A DNA stretch of 64,000 nt from Desulfobulbus elongatus DSM 2908 (GCF_000621145.1 NZ_JHZB01000004.1:124001-188000), one strand, 5' to 3'. Shown: positions 43,601 through 51,735, counted from the stretch's first letter. Made by a program: numbers and translations. The notes: generated by a model from the letters alone, not told the origin.

Positions 43601-44172
43601 GGCATATCGCCGCCGTCGGCTATGACCTGTACCTGGAGCTGCTGCAGGCCACCGTGGCCGATCTGAAACGCAAGGCCATGGCGGACGGGGAGAGCACCCT
43701 GCCCGCGGACGAGTTCGACCCCGAGATCAAGCTCAAGGTCGCGGCCTTCCTGCCGGACAACTACATCCAGGACGCGAGCCAGCGATACCATGCCTACCGC
43801 CGTCTGGCGGTGGCTGGGTGCGGTTCGGCGGCGGAACTGATCGACCTGCAGGACGAACTGGTCGACCGGTATGGCCCACTGCCACCCGAGGCCGAAAATC
43901 TGGTTACGGTCATCGGACTCAAACAGCAATTGCGGGCATTCGGCATCACCAGGCTGGAGCAGGGACCCAATGCCCTGATCTATGCCTTCGTTCCCAACCC
44001 ATCCTTCGATCCGGCGCGCCTCATCGGCCTGCTGCAGCGGCAGCCGGACAGGCGCAAGCCGTCCGCATCGGTCCGCCTGACCCCTGACCAGCGGCTGGTG
44101 GTGCCGTTCAATCCTCTCCAGGACAAGGTGTTTGCCAGCATTCAGTCGACCCTGGAAGCCTTGCAGGGATGA
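40645..44172 (+). CDS. mfd: Transcription-repair coupling factor
   Basis: This 1175-residue protein removes RNA polymerase stalled at DNA damage and recruits UvrA. The N-terminal UvrB-like region is at 1-330, and the RNA polymerase-interacting domain is around 485-560 (V-V-H-R-D-H-G-I-G-V-F). The RecG-like translocase has Walker A GDVGYGKTEVA (about 648) and DEEHRFG (about 750), with Q-L-R-G-R-V-G-R in the last helicase motif. The C-terminal TRCF domain is complete, and the length matches E. coli Mfd (1148). It is probably in an operon with bamA upstream and the HAD gene, which overlaps by 4 bp. Confidence 0.97.
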   Translation: MQSILARLRDSSSPFDIFGLHGASAALLLGRAAVFLQRTLCCLLPSDDLLEPFAQDISFFSDLRVIIHPSYEIPPYAPLSPDPATVCTRLATLYQLQEGNEPCIVLTSAEAILRRVLPARALSDHCELVIAGEETDRDGLLATLVGAGYQLCDLVRQEGDLSSRGGIVDVYPPGLDAATTGPLRLDFFGDTLESIRLFDPLTQRSRQEIREAVLVPASDLLFPKSGDRGPLLHALETAAERHDWPTRELLAVRERFVTGQRYPGMEFMLPLLYGGRTGLHTLLDYLPASASLVIHDPLAVRQRMRLVRDRIQANYQEAVERQLAVLPPDDLFLTEQEWEHVCRDRLAARFSFLPDPDHAGPDVQLATGDHSLLAQEIELHRKKRGLLAPLVDRLHLWQQERDRIVLACRSARQTRHLQEILANHQVRTHLLPGPFDAAALLEPDLIACYEQPLSKGFDLPEEHIHFLSATELFGDKRLQPGRHRKGKEEGEPVQVDQLNQGDIVVHRDHGIGVFQGLVNMEFSGQRGDFMQIAFRGDDKLYVPVDRLHWVSRYQGLTDQEPRLDSLGSQRWQSAKKKVTEAVWKIAQELLDIYARRAMRQGHRFSPPGDLYRQLEDSFPYDETSGQLRAIDDVIGDLTRDQPMDRLICGDVGYGKTEVAARAAFKVIEDGYQVAILVPTTVLAEQHAATFRERFASFPVEIACLNRFRTARQQKEIAAKLAAGAIDLVVGTHRLLSKDIQFKQLGLLVIDEEHRFGVAHKEKIKKIKATVDVLTLTATPIPRTLQMSLLGIRDLSVISTPPRQRRSVKTFLAKHDQLVIREAVTREMERGGQLFFVHNRVQSIHRVADTIAALVPQARIGVAHGQMPGQQLEDIMVRFINHELDALVCTTIIESGLDIPNANTIIINRADHLGLADIYQLRGRVGRAARQAYAYLLVASLDHLTPDAQQRLRALMDCSELGGGFKLAMNDLQIRGGGNLLGVSQSGHIAAVGYDLYLELLQATVADLKRKAMADGESTLPADEFDPEIKLKVAAFLPDNYIQDASQRYHAYRRLAVAGCGSAAELIDLQDELVDRYGPLPPEAENLVTVIGLKQQLRAFGITRLEQGPNALIYAFVPNPSFDPARLIGLLQRQPDRRKPSASVRLTPDQRLVVPFNPLQDKVFASIQSTLEALQG

Positions 44173-44882
44173 CCGCCGTGCGCACCGAGATTGCCCCGTG
44201 CGGGAAGATTTTGCCGCGGATTCCCTGGGACGGGATCGAGACCGTGCTCCTGGACATGGACGGGACCCTGCTGGACAAGCATTTCGACGACTATTTCTGG
44301 GAACAGTATGTGCCCGAGCATTACAGCCTCCTGCACGACATTCCGGTGGAGGCGGCCAAGGAGCGCCTGCTGGCCAGGTACCATCGGGTACGGAACACTC
44401 TTGACTGGTCCGATCTGACGTATTGGTCCCGTGAATTGGGAATCGATCTGCCGGTGCTGAAACGGCGGATCAATCATCTGATCGGCGTGCACCCGTATGT
44501 CGTCGAGTTCCTGGAATATTGCCAGCAATGCCGGAAAAAACTCCATCTGATCACCAATGCCCATCCGAACACGCTGGCGATCAAATTGGAGAAAACGGCC
44601 ATCGGCCCCTGGTTCGACCGGATCGTCTGCGCCGAGGAAGTCGGCTTGGCCAAGGAGGAGACGGAGTTCTGGCCGCGGCTGGAACGCCTGCTCCATTTCG
44701 ACAGAACCCGGACCTTGCTCGTGGATGACACGGAACAGGTATTGTGCGCGGCCCGGGCGCACGGGCTGGCCTATCCGCTCTTTGTCGCCCGGCCGAGCAG
44801 CCGCCAGGGCGTCCGGTATTCCTGCCGTTTCCCCTCGATCGAATCCTTCAGGGAACTGCTGCCCCGCCAGCAAGGCGGCTGA
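44169..44882 (+). CDS. HAD-family phosphatase, YrfG-like
   Basis: This 237-residue haloacid dehalogenase-type hydrolase carries the nucleophile motif LLDMDGTLLD (Asp at about 29), motif II L-I-T-N-A-H, the Lys of motif III (G-L-A-K-E-E-T-E-F-W) and the acidic motif IV LLVDDTEQ. The pattern D-M-D-G-T-L-L-D-K-H-F-D-D-Y-F-W matches the GMP/IMP nucleotidase YrfG group, which clears purine nucleotides. Its ATG overlaps the mfd stop by 4 bp, so expression is coupled. The precise substrate is inferred from family likeness only. Confidence 0.87.
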   Translation: MTAVRTEIAPCGKILPRIPWDGIETVLLDMDGTLLDKHFDDYFWEQYVPEHYSLLHDIPVEAAKERLLARYHRVRNTLDWSDLTYWSRELGIDLPVLKRRINHLIGVHPYVVEFLEYCQQCRKKLHLITNAHPNTLAIKLEKTAIGPWFDRIVCAEEVGLAKEETEFWPRLERLLHFDRTRTLLVDDTEQVLCAARAHGLAYPLFVARPSSRQGVRYSCRFPSIESFRELLPRQQGG

Positions 44883-44890
44883 CGGCGTGC

Positions 44891-44925
44891 AATAAAAAAG
44901 CCATCCCGTCGCGGACGGGATGGCT
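44891..44925 (-). terminator. Strong rho-independent terminator
   Basis: AGCCATCCCGTC and GACGGGATGGCT form a perfect 12-bp stem with a 3-nt loop. On the minus strand it is followed by TTTTTTATT, so it ends the transcript of the gene at 44983-45825. On the plus strand it lies just after the HAD gene but has no T run; it may still work in both directions. Confidence 0.9.
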
Positions 44926-44982
44926 GGAGACGCTCGGGTTTGGTGAGCGGTCAGGAGCGGGATCGACGCACCTGGGGCAGGA

Positions 44983-45825
44983 TCACGCTTTCTTTTTTGT
45001 CCTGGTGCCGCCGGGGCTTTTGCGCTTCTTCAGTTCCTCCACTTCCATCTGCAAGCTCTCGATGGATGCCGTCAGCGGCGCGGGGTCAAAGGACGGCTGC
45101 TCGTCCTTAGGCTGCTCAAGTTTCTGCAACCGATCCGGAATGTCGCCCAGCATCTTCTCGGGTGTGATGCCCTGCAGTTGCTGAACCGTCTCGTTAATCT
45201 TGCCTTCGAGGGTGGCGACCTGCGCCTGCACGACCCCGAGCGTTTTTCCCGAGGCGGCCAGCTCAGCGGCAATGGTGTCCAACTGGCCTGCCGCGGCGAA
45301 GTCGGCGCTCTTCGCCTCCAGCGCCTGAATCTTGCCGGTGAGGTCGGAGAATTGATCGCTCAGCGCCTGCTGGCTGTCGGCCACCCTGCGGACCTCGCCG
45401 GCGACGATGGCCTGCAATTCCTCCTTGAAGTGCGGAGGCGGCACAGCAGCGGGTTCCTGTACCGGTTGGGGGGCGCACCGGGCCGTCTCCCTGCACTGGA
45501 CGAAAGCGCCGATGCGGGCGCACGCCGGCTGGCAGGCAGCGAAGACCGCGTCCTTGACCGCCTGGTACATGGAAGCGGCCGTTTCCTTGTTGACCAGGGA
45601 AACGGCAAAGAGAAAGATGCCGATAAGCACGGCGATACAGACCGCGAGGCCGATGGCCATGGCAATGGCCCACTGCACCAGCCGGAAGGCGCCGATGATG
45701 ATCTGGCCGACGGAATTGAGCACGCTCCCCTCGGGGGAGGCGCTGGTCAGGTAGGCCAGCAGAACGAAAACCAGCAGAACAATCCCCGCCTTGAACAGCG
45801 GAGCACGCATCACATTTTCTTTCAT
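44983..45825 (-). CDS. Unrecognised membrane protein with cysteine cluster and coiled coil
   Basis: I do not recognise this 280-residue protein as any family. It has two membrane spans (about 10-28 and 48-78), then a cysteine cluster C-x3-C-x9-C-x5-C at about 98-118 (A-A-C-Q-P-A-C, V-Q-C-R-E-T-A-R-C). A Pro-rich linker follows, then a long coiled coil (about 135-265), rich in A, Q, L and E (for example L-S-D-Q-F-S-D-L-T-G-K-I-Q-A-L-E). It ends in a basic tail, R-T-K-K-K-A. The coiled coil is probably cytoplasmic and would suit self-assembly or scaffolding. It is monocistronic: a candidate promoter lies at 45932-45960 and a strong terminator follows. The ATG has a GGAG-type site. Confidence 0.75.
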   Translation of the reverse strand: MKENVMRAPLFKAGIVLLVFVLLAYLTSASPEGSVLNSVGQIIIGAFRLVQWAIAMAIGLAVCIAVLIGIFLFAVSLVNKETAASMYQAVKDAVFAACQPACARIGAFVQCRETARCAPQPVQEPAAVPPPHFKEELQAIVAGEVRRVADSQQALSDQFSDLTGKIQALEAKSADFAAAGQLDTIAAELAASGKTLGVVQAQVATLEGKINETVQQLQGITPEKMLGDIPDRLQKLEQPKDEQPSFDPAPLTASIESLQMEVEELKKRKSPGGTRTKKKA

Positions 45826-45931
45826 ACACTATTCCTCCGTTGGGATGCCGCCATCCACTCGCGGATAGGCAAAAGGCCCGCATCGGAAGAACGGTTTTCC
45901 TCCAGATGCGCTGATTGACTATTTTTGTTTG

Positions 45932-45960
45932 GTTTTAGTGTATATACCGGCGAACGGCAA
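45932..45960 (-). promoter_or_regulatory. Candidate promoter of the coiled-coil membrane protein gene
   Basis: On the minus strand TTGCCG and TAAAAC are 17 nt apart, about 107 bp upstream of the ATG at 45825. A TATATA within the spacer is an alternative -10 element. Confidence 0.4.
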
Positions 45961-46049
45961 GGGAAATATTGCGGGATCGCTCACCGGGGGCAGCGGGAAA
46001 ATCCGGGCGAGAAACAGCGGCCTGGGCGTTTTGAAGGGTAGCGGTCTGC

Positions 46050-47729
46050 TCAAACCGGCTCGGCGAGTTCGCGTCGGATCCGGTCGAATGCCGTGCTCAG
46101 GGTCACGAAGGCATCGACAATGATCGGATCGAACCGATGGCCCGAATCCCTGACGATCGTCTCCATGGCCTGTTCATGGGACCGCCGCTTTGCGGGATCA
46201 AGGGCTGCGGTCCACTCCTCGTAGGCATCGGCCAGGGCCATGATGCGGGCCTCCAGGGGGATCTCGGTTCTCTGCAGGCCGTACGGGAACCCCAGGCCGT
46301 CCCAGCGTTCGTGGTGGAAATAGGCGATATTTTTCGCCAGGGCGAGAAAACCGCTGCCCTTGGCTTCCTGTTCCATGGCCTTGATCACGTCGCCACCGCT
46401 CAAGGTGTGGTTGCGCAGCGCTTCTTCCTCCAGTGGCGAAAGGGCACCCGTCTTGGCGAGAATGTCGTCCGGCACGGCCACCTTGCCGATATCGTGGAGA
46501 ATGGCCGCCTGATAGAGGTTCTGGAGGTAGGCCGGGGTGACGGTGTCCGCATGGCGCGGGTGCCGGGCCAGTTCGGCGGCCAGGACGACGCAATACTCCC
46601 GGACCCGTTCCAGATGCTGGCCCGGGGTGATGTCCCGGTATTCGGACAGCTTGGCCAGGGCCATGATGGTGGCATTCTCGGTCTGCCTGACCGTACGCAG
46701 CGAGCTGATCAGCTGTTCTTCCAAGGCGTTGCGGACGGTGATGTCGCGGATGACCAGTTGCACGCCGAGCATTGCCTCGCCACGGCGGAGCAGGGCGCCG
46801 CTGATTTCCGTTTCAACGGGGTTTCCCGCAGCCGAGACGAGGGCGAGGCGGAGATGGGCCAATGCCGTTCCCGTGGCGACCAGGCCGCTCAGGGCGTCCC
46901 GCATCGTTTGCCGGTCGCCGGGCCGGACAACGTCGAGGAAGGAGGCGCCGTGCTGAAAAGATCCGGCGGAGAAATGGCGGATATACGAGTTGTTCGCCTG
47001 AATGATCTTTGCCTGCGGCGTGAGGAGGACGACATCGTCGGCGATCGCCTCGTAGAGGGCCTGGTATTGTTTTTCGGTCGCCTGCTGGGCCTCGACGCGC
47101 CGCTTGACTTCCCGTTCCAGCTTGTCCGCCTGGCGGGCCAGAACCTCTGCCGCCTTGTTTTCCGATACCCGCAGATGGCATTCCCGCTTGCGGGCGGCGG
47201 TATCGGTCCAGCTCTGGGTGGCGGCGATGAGCACAAAACAGACCATGAAAAACAGATTGTTGAACAGGAGCATCCATTGATCGCGGGGCGGCGGCTCCGC
47301 CAGCCAGATCGAGAATGCATACAGGAGAACCAGGGACAGGCCGCTGACCAGGGTTTGGCCGACAGTCAGGGGGGCGAGCGCCGTGTACAGGGCCATGGCG
47401 ATGATCAGGCCGACGTAGGAGGGCGAGGCCAATCCCCCCAAGCGGTGGACCGTCAGGAGGATGGCGGTGCCGACGGTCAGATATCCCGCAAAACCGATGA
47501 CCCAGGACAAGCGGCGAGCCCGGTCGCAGCTGTTGGCGACGAGCAGAAGACAGCAGATGGCGACTGCGACGAGGCGGTCGAGGAGCAGTTCACGAAAAAG
47601 GGCCGGCACCAGGAAGGAATCCAGCACGGTGAAGAGGAGCATGACGGCGATGCCGGCCCACAGGATGAAGGTAACGCGCTGGTGGTGCAGCTGCCGGGAC
47701 TCCTGGACAAACTGTTCGAGTGCGTGCAT
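46050..47729 (-). CDS. Membrane PAS/HD-GYP protein with a diverged HD-GYP domain
   Basis: This 559-residue protein has about six N-terminal membrane helices (25-175), a short coiled segment, a PAS domain (about 220-345) and a C-terminal HD-GYP domain (about 350-555). The catalytic HDIGK and the HHERWDGLGFPYGL motif are present, with Phe for the Tyr of GYP. The usual A-D-x-F-D-A-L-T-S segment is changed to A-D-A-Y-E-E-W-T-A. HD-GYP domains break down cyclic di-GMP (or cGAMP); the metal-binding His/Asp residues remain, so activity is possible but not certain. It is the last gene of a three-gene operon and a paralogue of the gene just upstream (13 bp gap, AAGGAAAG ribosome-binding site). Confidence 0.88.
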   Translation of the reverse strand: MHALEQFVQESRQLHHQRVTFILWAGIAVMLLFTVLDSFLVPALFRELLLDRLVAVAICCLLLVANSCDRARRLSWVIGFAGYLTVGTAILLTVHRLGGLASPSYVGLIIAMALYTALAPLTVGQTLVSGLSLVLLYAFSIWLAEPPPRDQWMLLFNNLFFMVCFVLIAATQSWTDTAARKRECHLRVSENKAAEVLARQADKLEREVKRRVEAQQATEKQYQALYEAIADDVVLLTPQAKIIQANNSYIRHFSAGSFQHGASFLDVVRPGDRQTMRDALSGLVATGTALAHLRLALVSAAGNPVETEISGALLRRGEAMLGVQLVIRDITVRNALEEQLISSLRTVRQTENATIMALAKLSEYRDITPGQHLERVREYCVVLAAELARHPRHADTVTPAYLQNLYQAAILHDIGKVAVPDDILAKTGALSPLEEEALRNHTLSGGDVIKAMEQEAKGSGFLALAKNIAYFHHERWDGLGFPYGLQRTEIPLEARIMALADAYEEWTAALDPAKRRSHEQAMETIVRDSGHRFDPIIVDAFVTLSTAFDRIRRELAEPV

Positions 47730-47742
47730 GGCGCTTTCCTTG

Positions 47743-49458
47743 TCAGAGCGGCGGCGGGGGAGTCTGCATCAGGAGATCGCGCCTGGCGGCCTTGAAGTCG
47801 CGCTCCCTCCGCACAAAGGCATTGACGACCGCCGGGTCGAACTGGCGGCCGCTCTCCCGGACAATGAGCATCCGGGCCTGTTCATGGTGGAGGGCGGGTT
47901 TGTAGCAGCGGCTCGAGGTCAGGGCGTCATACACGTCGGCAAGCGCCACTATCCGCGCTGACAGCGGAATGGCGGTGCCGGCGAGGCCGGTCGGATAGCC
48001 GGTGCCGTCCCACCGTTCGTGATGGTAGAGGGCTATTTCCTCTCCCATCCGGAGAAACCCGAGTCCTTCCGCATCGTGTTCCGCCGAGGCGAGGGCATTG
48101 CTGCCGTACTGGCAATGGCGTTTCATGGTTTCGAACTCCGCTTCGGAAAGGAGATCGGGTTTCAGCAGAATGGCATCGGGAATGCCGACCTTGCCGATGT
48201 CGTGGAGAACCGAGGACAAACATAAATCCTCGATGAACTGGCCGGTGACGATGGGCCTGAACCTGGGATTCTCCGCCAGCCCCAGGGCGAGGATCCGGGT
48301 GTATTCCCGGATGCGGAGCAGATGGGCGCCGGTGCTGTCGTCCCGGCACTCGGCCAACCGGGCCAGGCCGAAAATGGCGGCCCGCCGGGAGGTGTCGAGC
48401 AGTTGCCCGGATTCGATCACCTGCCGCTCGATCTCCTTGGTTTGGGAAATATCGCGGATGATCAACTGGTAATGCCCGGATTCCCCGGCCAGTTCCACCC
48501 TGCTGCCGCTCAGTTCCGCCTCGATGGTGCGGCCTGAACGGGTGTGCAGCTGCACCTGCACCCCTTGCACCGTCTCTCCCCGCTGCAGACGATCCAGCAC
48601 TTCGTCGGAGAAAACCTGGCGGTATTGCGGAGGGATGCAGTCAACAAGCGACGTCTCCTCCAGTTCTTCCGGCGTCTGTTCGAGCAAGAAGGCACCGTGC
48701 CGGTTGATCATGCGGATGGTCCCCGCTTCGTTGAGCAGGACGACGAGATCCGGGATGGTGTTGTAGAGATCGTGGAATTTGAGATCGGATTCCTCCAGCA
48801 TCTCCACCCGTTGCTGCACCAGGGCCTCGAGGTCGCCGGTGTACTGCCTGAGTTCGGCGTGGATCGCCTGCAGGCTTTTCTTGGTCCGGAGCGAACGGAT
48901 GATTGTCTGGATCTCGTCGAAACATTGCAGGGCCGTGACGATGACCAGGGAGAAAAAGAAGACGCTGTTGCTGACCAGCGCGCCGAGCTGCCGGGCATCG
49001 ATGGGTTGGACAAAGAAGGCCACGGTGACGACATAGACCAGATACATGGCGCTGCCCAGGAGCAGTGCCCGGACGGCATGCAGGGGCAGGACGGAAAAGG
49101 CACCGGCGACCATCAGGAGGATGCCGACATAGTATCCGGAGACGAAACCGTCCAGTTTGACGGTCATGAGAGAGATGGCCAGGGTCCCGAACAGCAAGGC
49201 GACGGCCATGACGGCACGGGCGTGCCGCACGCCCGCGGCGGTTTTGAGGAACAGGAGGAGACCGGCGAGCAGGAGGACAAAACAAAGGCGATAGGTCAGG
49301 AACAGGGTGAAGAAAGAACGGCAGTAGAGGTAATCGAGGATCGAGAACAGAGGAAAGAACACCATGCCCAGCCACAGGCACACATGGGTCCGCTGCACGA
49401 AAAGGGCATGGAGTTCGTGGGTGCACTCGGCCGGTGCGGTGGCCGCTGGCCGCTCCAT
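47743..49458 (-). CDS. Membrane PAS/HD-GYP phosphodiesterase
   Basis: This 571-residue protein has the same architecture as its downstream paralogue: six N-terminal membrane helices (about 25-190), a coiled linker, PAS (about 225-350) and HD-GYP (about 360-565). Here all signature parts are canonical: HDIGKVGIPDAIL, HHERWDGTGYPTGL and A-L-A-D-V-Y-D-A-L-T-S. It is expected to hydrolyse cyclic di-GMP in response to a membrane or ligand signal read by the 6TM/PAS part. The stop of the cNMP-binding methyltransferase lies 7 bp upstream of its ATG, so it belongs to the same transcript. Confidence 0.93.
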   Translation of the reverse strand: MERPAATAPAECTHELHALFVQRTHVCLWLGMVFFPLFSILDYLYCRSFFTLFLTYRLCFVLLLAGLLLFLKTAAGVRHARAVMAVALLFGTLAISLMTVKLDGFVSGYYVGILLMVAGAFSVLPLHAVRALLLGSAMYLVYVVTVAFFVQPIDARQLGALVSNSVFFFSLVIVTALQCFDEIQTIIRSLRTKKSLQAIHAELRQYTGDLEALVQQRVEMLEESDLKFHDLYNTIPDLVVLLNEAGTIRMINRHGAFLLEQTPEELEETSLVDCIPPQYRQVFSDEVLDRLQRGETVQGVQVQLHTRSGRTIEAELSGSRVELAGESGHYQLIIRDISQTKEIERQVIESGQLLDTSRRAAIFGLARLAECRDDSTGAHLLRIREYTRILALGLAENPRFRPIVTGQFIEDLCLSSVLHDIGKVGIPDAILLKPDLLSEAEFETMKRHCQYGSNALASAEHDAEGLGFLRMGEEIALYHHERWDGTGYPTGLAGTAIPLSARIVALADVYDALTSSRCYKPALHHEQARMLIVRESGRQFDPAVVNAFVRRERDFKAARRDLLMQTPPPPL

Positions 49459-49465
49459 GACGGTT

Positions 49466-50974
49466 TCAGTCCTTGGTGGCCACCGCGAACAGATTGACCT
49501 GCGCCTGCTCGGCGATGACCGTGACCCGTTCGCCGAAGGGGGTGGGCGCGAACAGCTCCTTCAACTCCTCTTCGGTCCGGTAGATCAGCTCCCATTTCAG
49601 CAACTTGTCGAGAAAGAGCGAGTCTGGATACGCGGTGAAGTTGCCCAGCAGCAGGGTGCCACCCGGCTTGAGATGGCGGTGGCATTGGGTGATCAGGGCC
49701 CGGAACAGACGCGGATCGAGGTAGTCGCAGAGGCCGGCCGAATAGATGATGTCGAGCGGGTCGATGTGATGGGTGGCCCGGCCCAGGGACCATTTGATGA
49801 CGTTTTCCCGCATCAGCCGGATCGAGGCCAGGTGCGGGAAGATGTTGACGTATTGATTGGTGTATTGCAGGGCCTCGGAATCGATGTCGACGCAGAGGGC
49901 CTCGATGGTGTCGCTGTATTCGCAGGCGGCGAGGAAATCGAAGAGCTCCCGGTTCGGGCCGCAGGCTAGGTTCATGATCCGGGTGGTGGCGCCGCGTTCG
50001 GCGTTGGCGCGGCTGAGCCGGGCGAGCGCATCCCGCAGCAGCATGCGCCTGCCGCGAATGGCCTGGGAACCGGGGCGCTGGAGGCAGAAGGCATCGATGA
50101 TCTCGCCGACCTTTCCCTCTCCCTTGGGGATGTCTTCGTAAATATGCTCCATCATGAGAAAATCGCCGGCATAGCCCTTGGGCTTGAAATAGGCGCGTTC
50201 GGCGAAACGACTGCGCATCAGGTAGGGAAACATTTCCTTGAACACATAGCCCCATAGGACCTCTTCGTAGCCGCTGCCGGTCATGGTTTGGGCAAAATCG
50301 GGCAGGGCGGCGTTGAGTTCGGCGAGAACGGCGATGCAGCGGGCTTCGCTTTCCGGGTCCTGTTTTCCCTCTGCCTCGATTTTTTGGAGATGGTGGGAGA
50401 GGTTGAACAATTCGGATTTGAAGGCTTCCATCCGGCTGCCGATCTGATGCCAGGGGGAGGAACGCAGCAGGGGAGCGGGCAGGGGCCTGGCCTCGGTATA
50501 CCGGCTGGCATGCCGGGTGGAAAGAGAGTCGGCGTATCCGGCGATCGGTTCGCTCTCGCCGGCGATTCGGCGGAATTTGCCGCAGATCTTCTGGGTGAGC
50601 AGGAGGATGAAGTCGGTGAAGAGTTCGGCATGCCGGGAACGGAGGGCGGTCATCACTTCGGTGTCGAAGACGGCGATGCGGGCCTCTCCCGCCGCCCGGA
50701 TGTCCCGCACCCGAGATTCGCCGTCGAAAAAGCCGATCTCGCCGAAAAATTCGCCGGCGCCGATCAAGGCGACCGTGATCCGGGTGTCGGACCGGTCGGT
50801 GTAGCTGACCTCCACCGCCCCGTCGACCAGAAAATAGAAGGCATCGGTTGCCGAACCCGGAGCCAGGATGGGCTCGCCCTCGTGAAAGGAACGGACAACG
50901 GCAAAGGCGAGCACGGTGGCCAACAGGTCTGACGGAGAGGTGGACGAAACCGGTGTCGAATCAAGAGGTCGCAT
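49466..50974 (-). CDS. Cyclic-nucleotide-binding domain fused to SAM-dependent methyltransferase
   Basis: In this 502-residue protein residues about 20-145 form a CRP-type cyclic-nucleotide-binding domain (G-E-P-I-L-A-P-G-S, F-G-E-I-G-F-F-D-G-E-S-R as the phosphate-binding cassette). There is no DNA-binding helix-turn-helix. A helical linker follows (185-260). The C-terminal half is a class I methyltransferase with motif I N-L-A-C-G-P-N-R-E (about 330-338), acidic residue V-D-I-D-S-E-A, and motif post-I I-I-Y-S-A-G-L-C-D-Y-L. The substrate is unknown. The start is the ATG 6 nt after AAGGAG; the upstream open frame lacks support. It is the first gene of an operon with two membrane HD-GYP proteins, which suggests a nucleotide-signal response. 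Confidence 0.88.
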   Translation of the reverse strand: MRPLDSTPVSSTSPSDLLATVLAFAVVRSFHEGEPILAPGSATDAFYFLVDGAVEVSYTDRSDTRITVALIGAGEFFGEIGFFDGESRVRDIRAAGEARIAVFDTEVMTALRSRHAELFTDFILLLTQKICGKFRRIAGESEPIAGYADSLSTRHASRYTEARPLPAPLLRSSPWHQIGSRMEAFKSELFNLSHHLQKIEAEGKQDPESEARCIAVLAELNAALPDFAQTMTGSGYEEVLWGYVFKEMFPYLMRSRFAERAYFKPKGYAGDFLMMEHIYEDIPKGEGKVGEIIDAFCLQRPGSQAIRGRRMLLRDALARLSRANAERGATTRIMNLACGPNRELFDFLAACEYSDTIEALCVDIDSEALQYTNQYVNIFPHLASIRLMRENVIKWSLGRATHHIDPLDIIYSAGLCDYLDPRLFRALITQCHRHLKPGGTLLLGNFTAYPDSLFLDKLLKWELIYRTEEELKELFAPTPFGERVTVIAEQAQVNLFAVATKD

Positions 50975-51128
50975 AAGGTACTCCTTCAGCAGAGGGGAAT
51001 CGATGGTGGGCGCCACGGGCACGTGAACGCCGGTGCGGAGCCGAAAGCACCCTGCCTGCTCCCGGGCGCCGCGAAGACGAGGCGTGCGGTCGGAATCCCG
51101 CAAGGGGGACAACCGGCGCCGTCAGCGT

Positions 51129-51158
51129 ATTGTGCCTTACATTTCAGGGACAAATCAA
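51129..51158 (-). promoter_or_regulatory. Tentative promoter of the cNMP-methyltransferase/HD-GYP operon
   Basis: On the minus strand TTGATT and CACAAT are 18 nt apart, leaving a leader of about 150 nt. The full 346-bp gap (50975-51320) also holds the terminator of the 57-residue gene upstream. I see no further gene in it. A long G run (seven Gs at 51159-51165) lies next to the -35 box. Confidence 0.35.
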
Positions 51159-51254
51159 GGGGGGGCGATGGAATTGTATCGGATAAAAGGGGGGTGCTGA
51201 ACATGGGCGCGCGCCGCGGTCCATGGAGTGATTTCGTGTTCAAGAAACAACCGG

Positions 51255-51296
51255 AAAAAACTTCAGGCGCTGACGGCTCATGCCACGCCCGCCTGA
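51255..51296 (-). terminator. Probable terminator of the 57-residue protein gene
   Basis: On the minus strand TCAGGCG and CGCCTGA form a 7-bp outer stem with an inner GGC/GCC pairing around ATGA. It is followed by AAG and six Ts. It lies 25 bp after the stop at 51321. Confidence 0.6.
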
Positions 51297-51320
51297 CCTG
51301 CCTGCGGGCAAGGGACAGGT

Positions 51321-51494
51321 TCATCTCTTGTCGCCGGACAACTCCAGTATCTGCAGCTTGTAGGGCTGCCCCTTGTGGACGATGACGCCGCCGTCCTCCC
51401 ATTTGGTGGGGCGTTCGTAGCTTCCCTGCATCGCCGCCAGAAAACACACCCCGATCAGGAAACCGAACATGGCCCAGAAAACGTTGTCTCTCAT
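51321..51494 (-). CDS. Small single-span membrane protein, 57 residues, function unknown
   Basis: The protein begins M-R-D-N-V-F-W-A-M-F-G-F and has one membrane helix at about 5-22. A hydrophilic domain of about 35 residues follows, with G-G-V-I-V-H-K-G-Q-P-Y-K-L-Q-I-L-E-L, which reads like a small beta-strand unit. An AGGA site lies 6 nt ahead of the ATG and a probable terminator follows the stop, so it looks like a real monocistronic gene. I recognise no family. It lies between the tRNA-Sec gene and the methyltransferase operon on the same strand. Confidence 0.6.
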   Translation of the reverse strand: MRDNVFWAMFGFLIGVCFLAAMQGSYERPTKWEDGGVIVHKGQPYKLQILELSGDKR

Positions 51495-51735
51495 CGTTGT
51501 CCTGGCTGGGGAGAGAAGTGGGGGCGGCCGGCCCCACCGCGCAGCACCGTGCCGATGCAGGGTCGGGTGGCACCGGTCGCCGGCTGCACTCTACAACGTT
51601 TTTTCATAAACACGCTTTCCCCTTTTTTCGTTTGACGGGATAGGTTAGAATGCGGCACCGCCGGCCACGTAGACGGGCGGGAAGGTTCCGGGGAGGAGAA
51701 ATGTTTCTGCTTGATTTCCGGAATGATTGTTGAAA

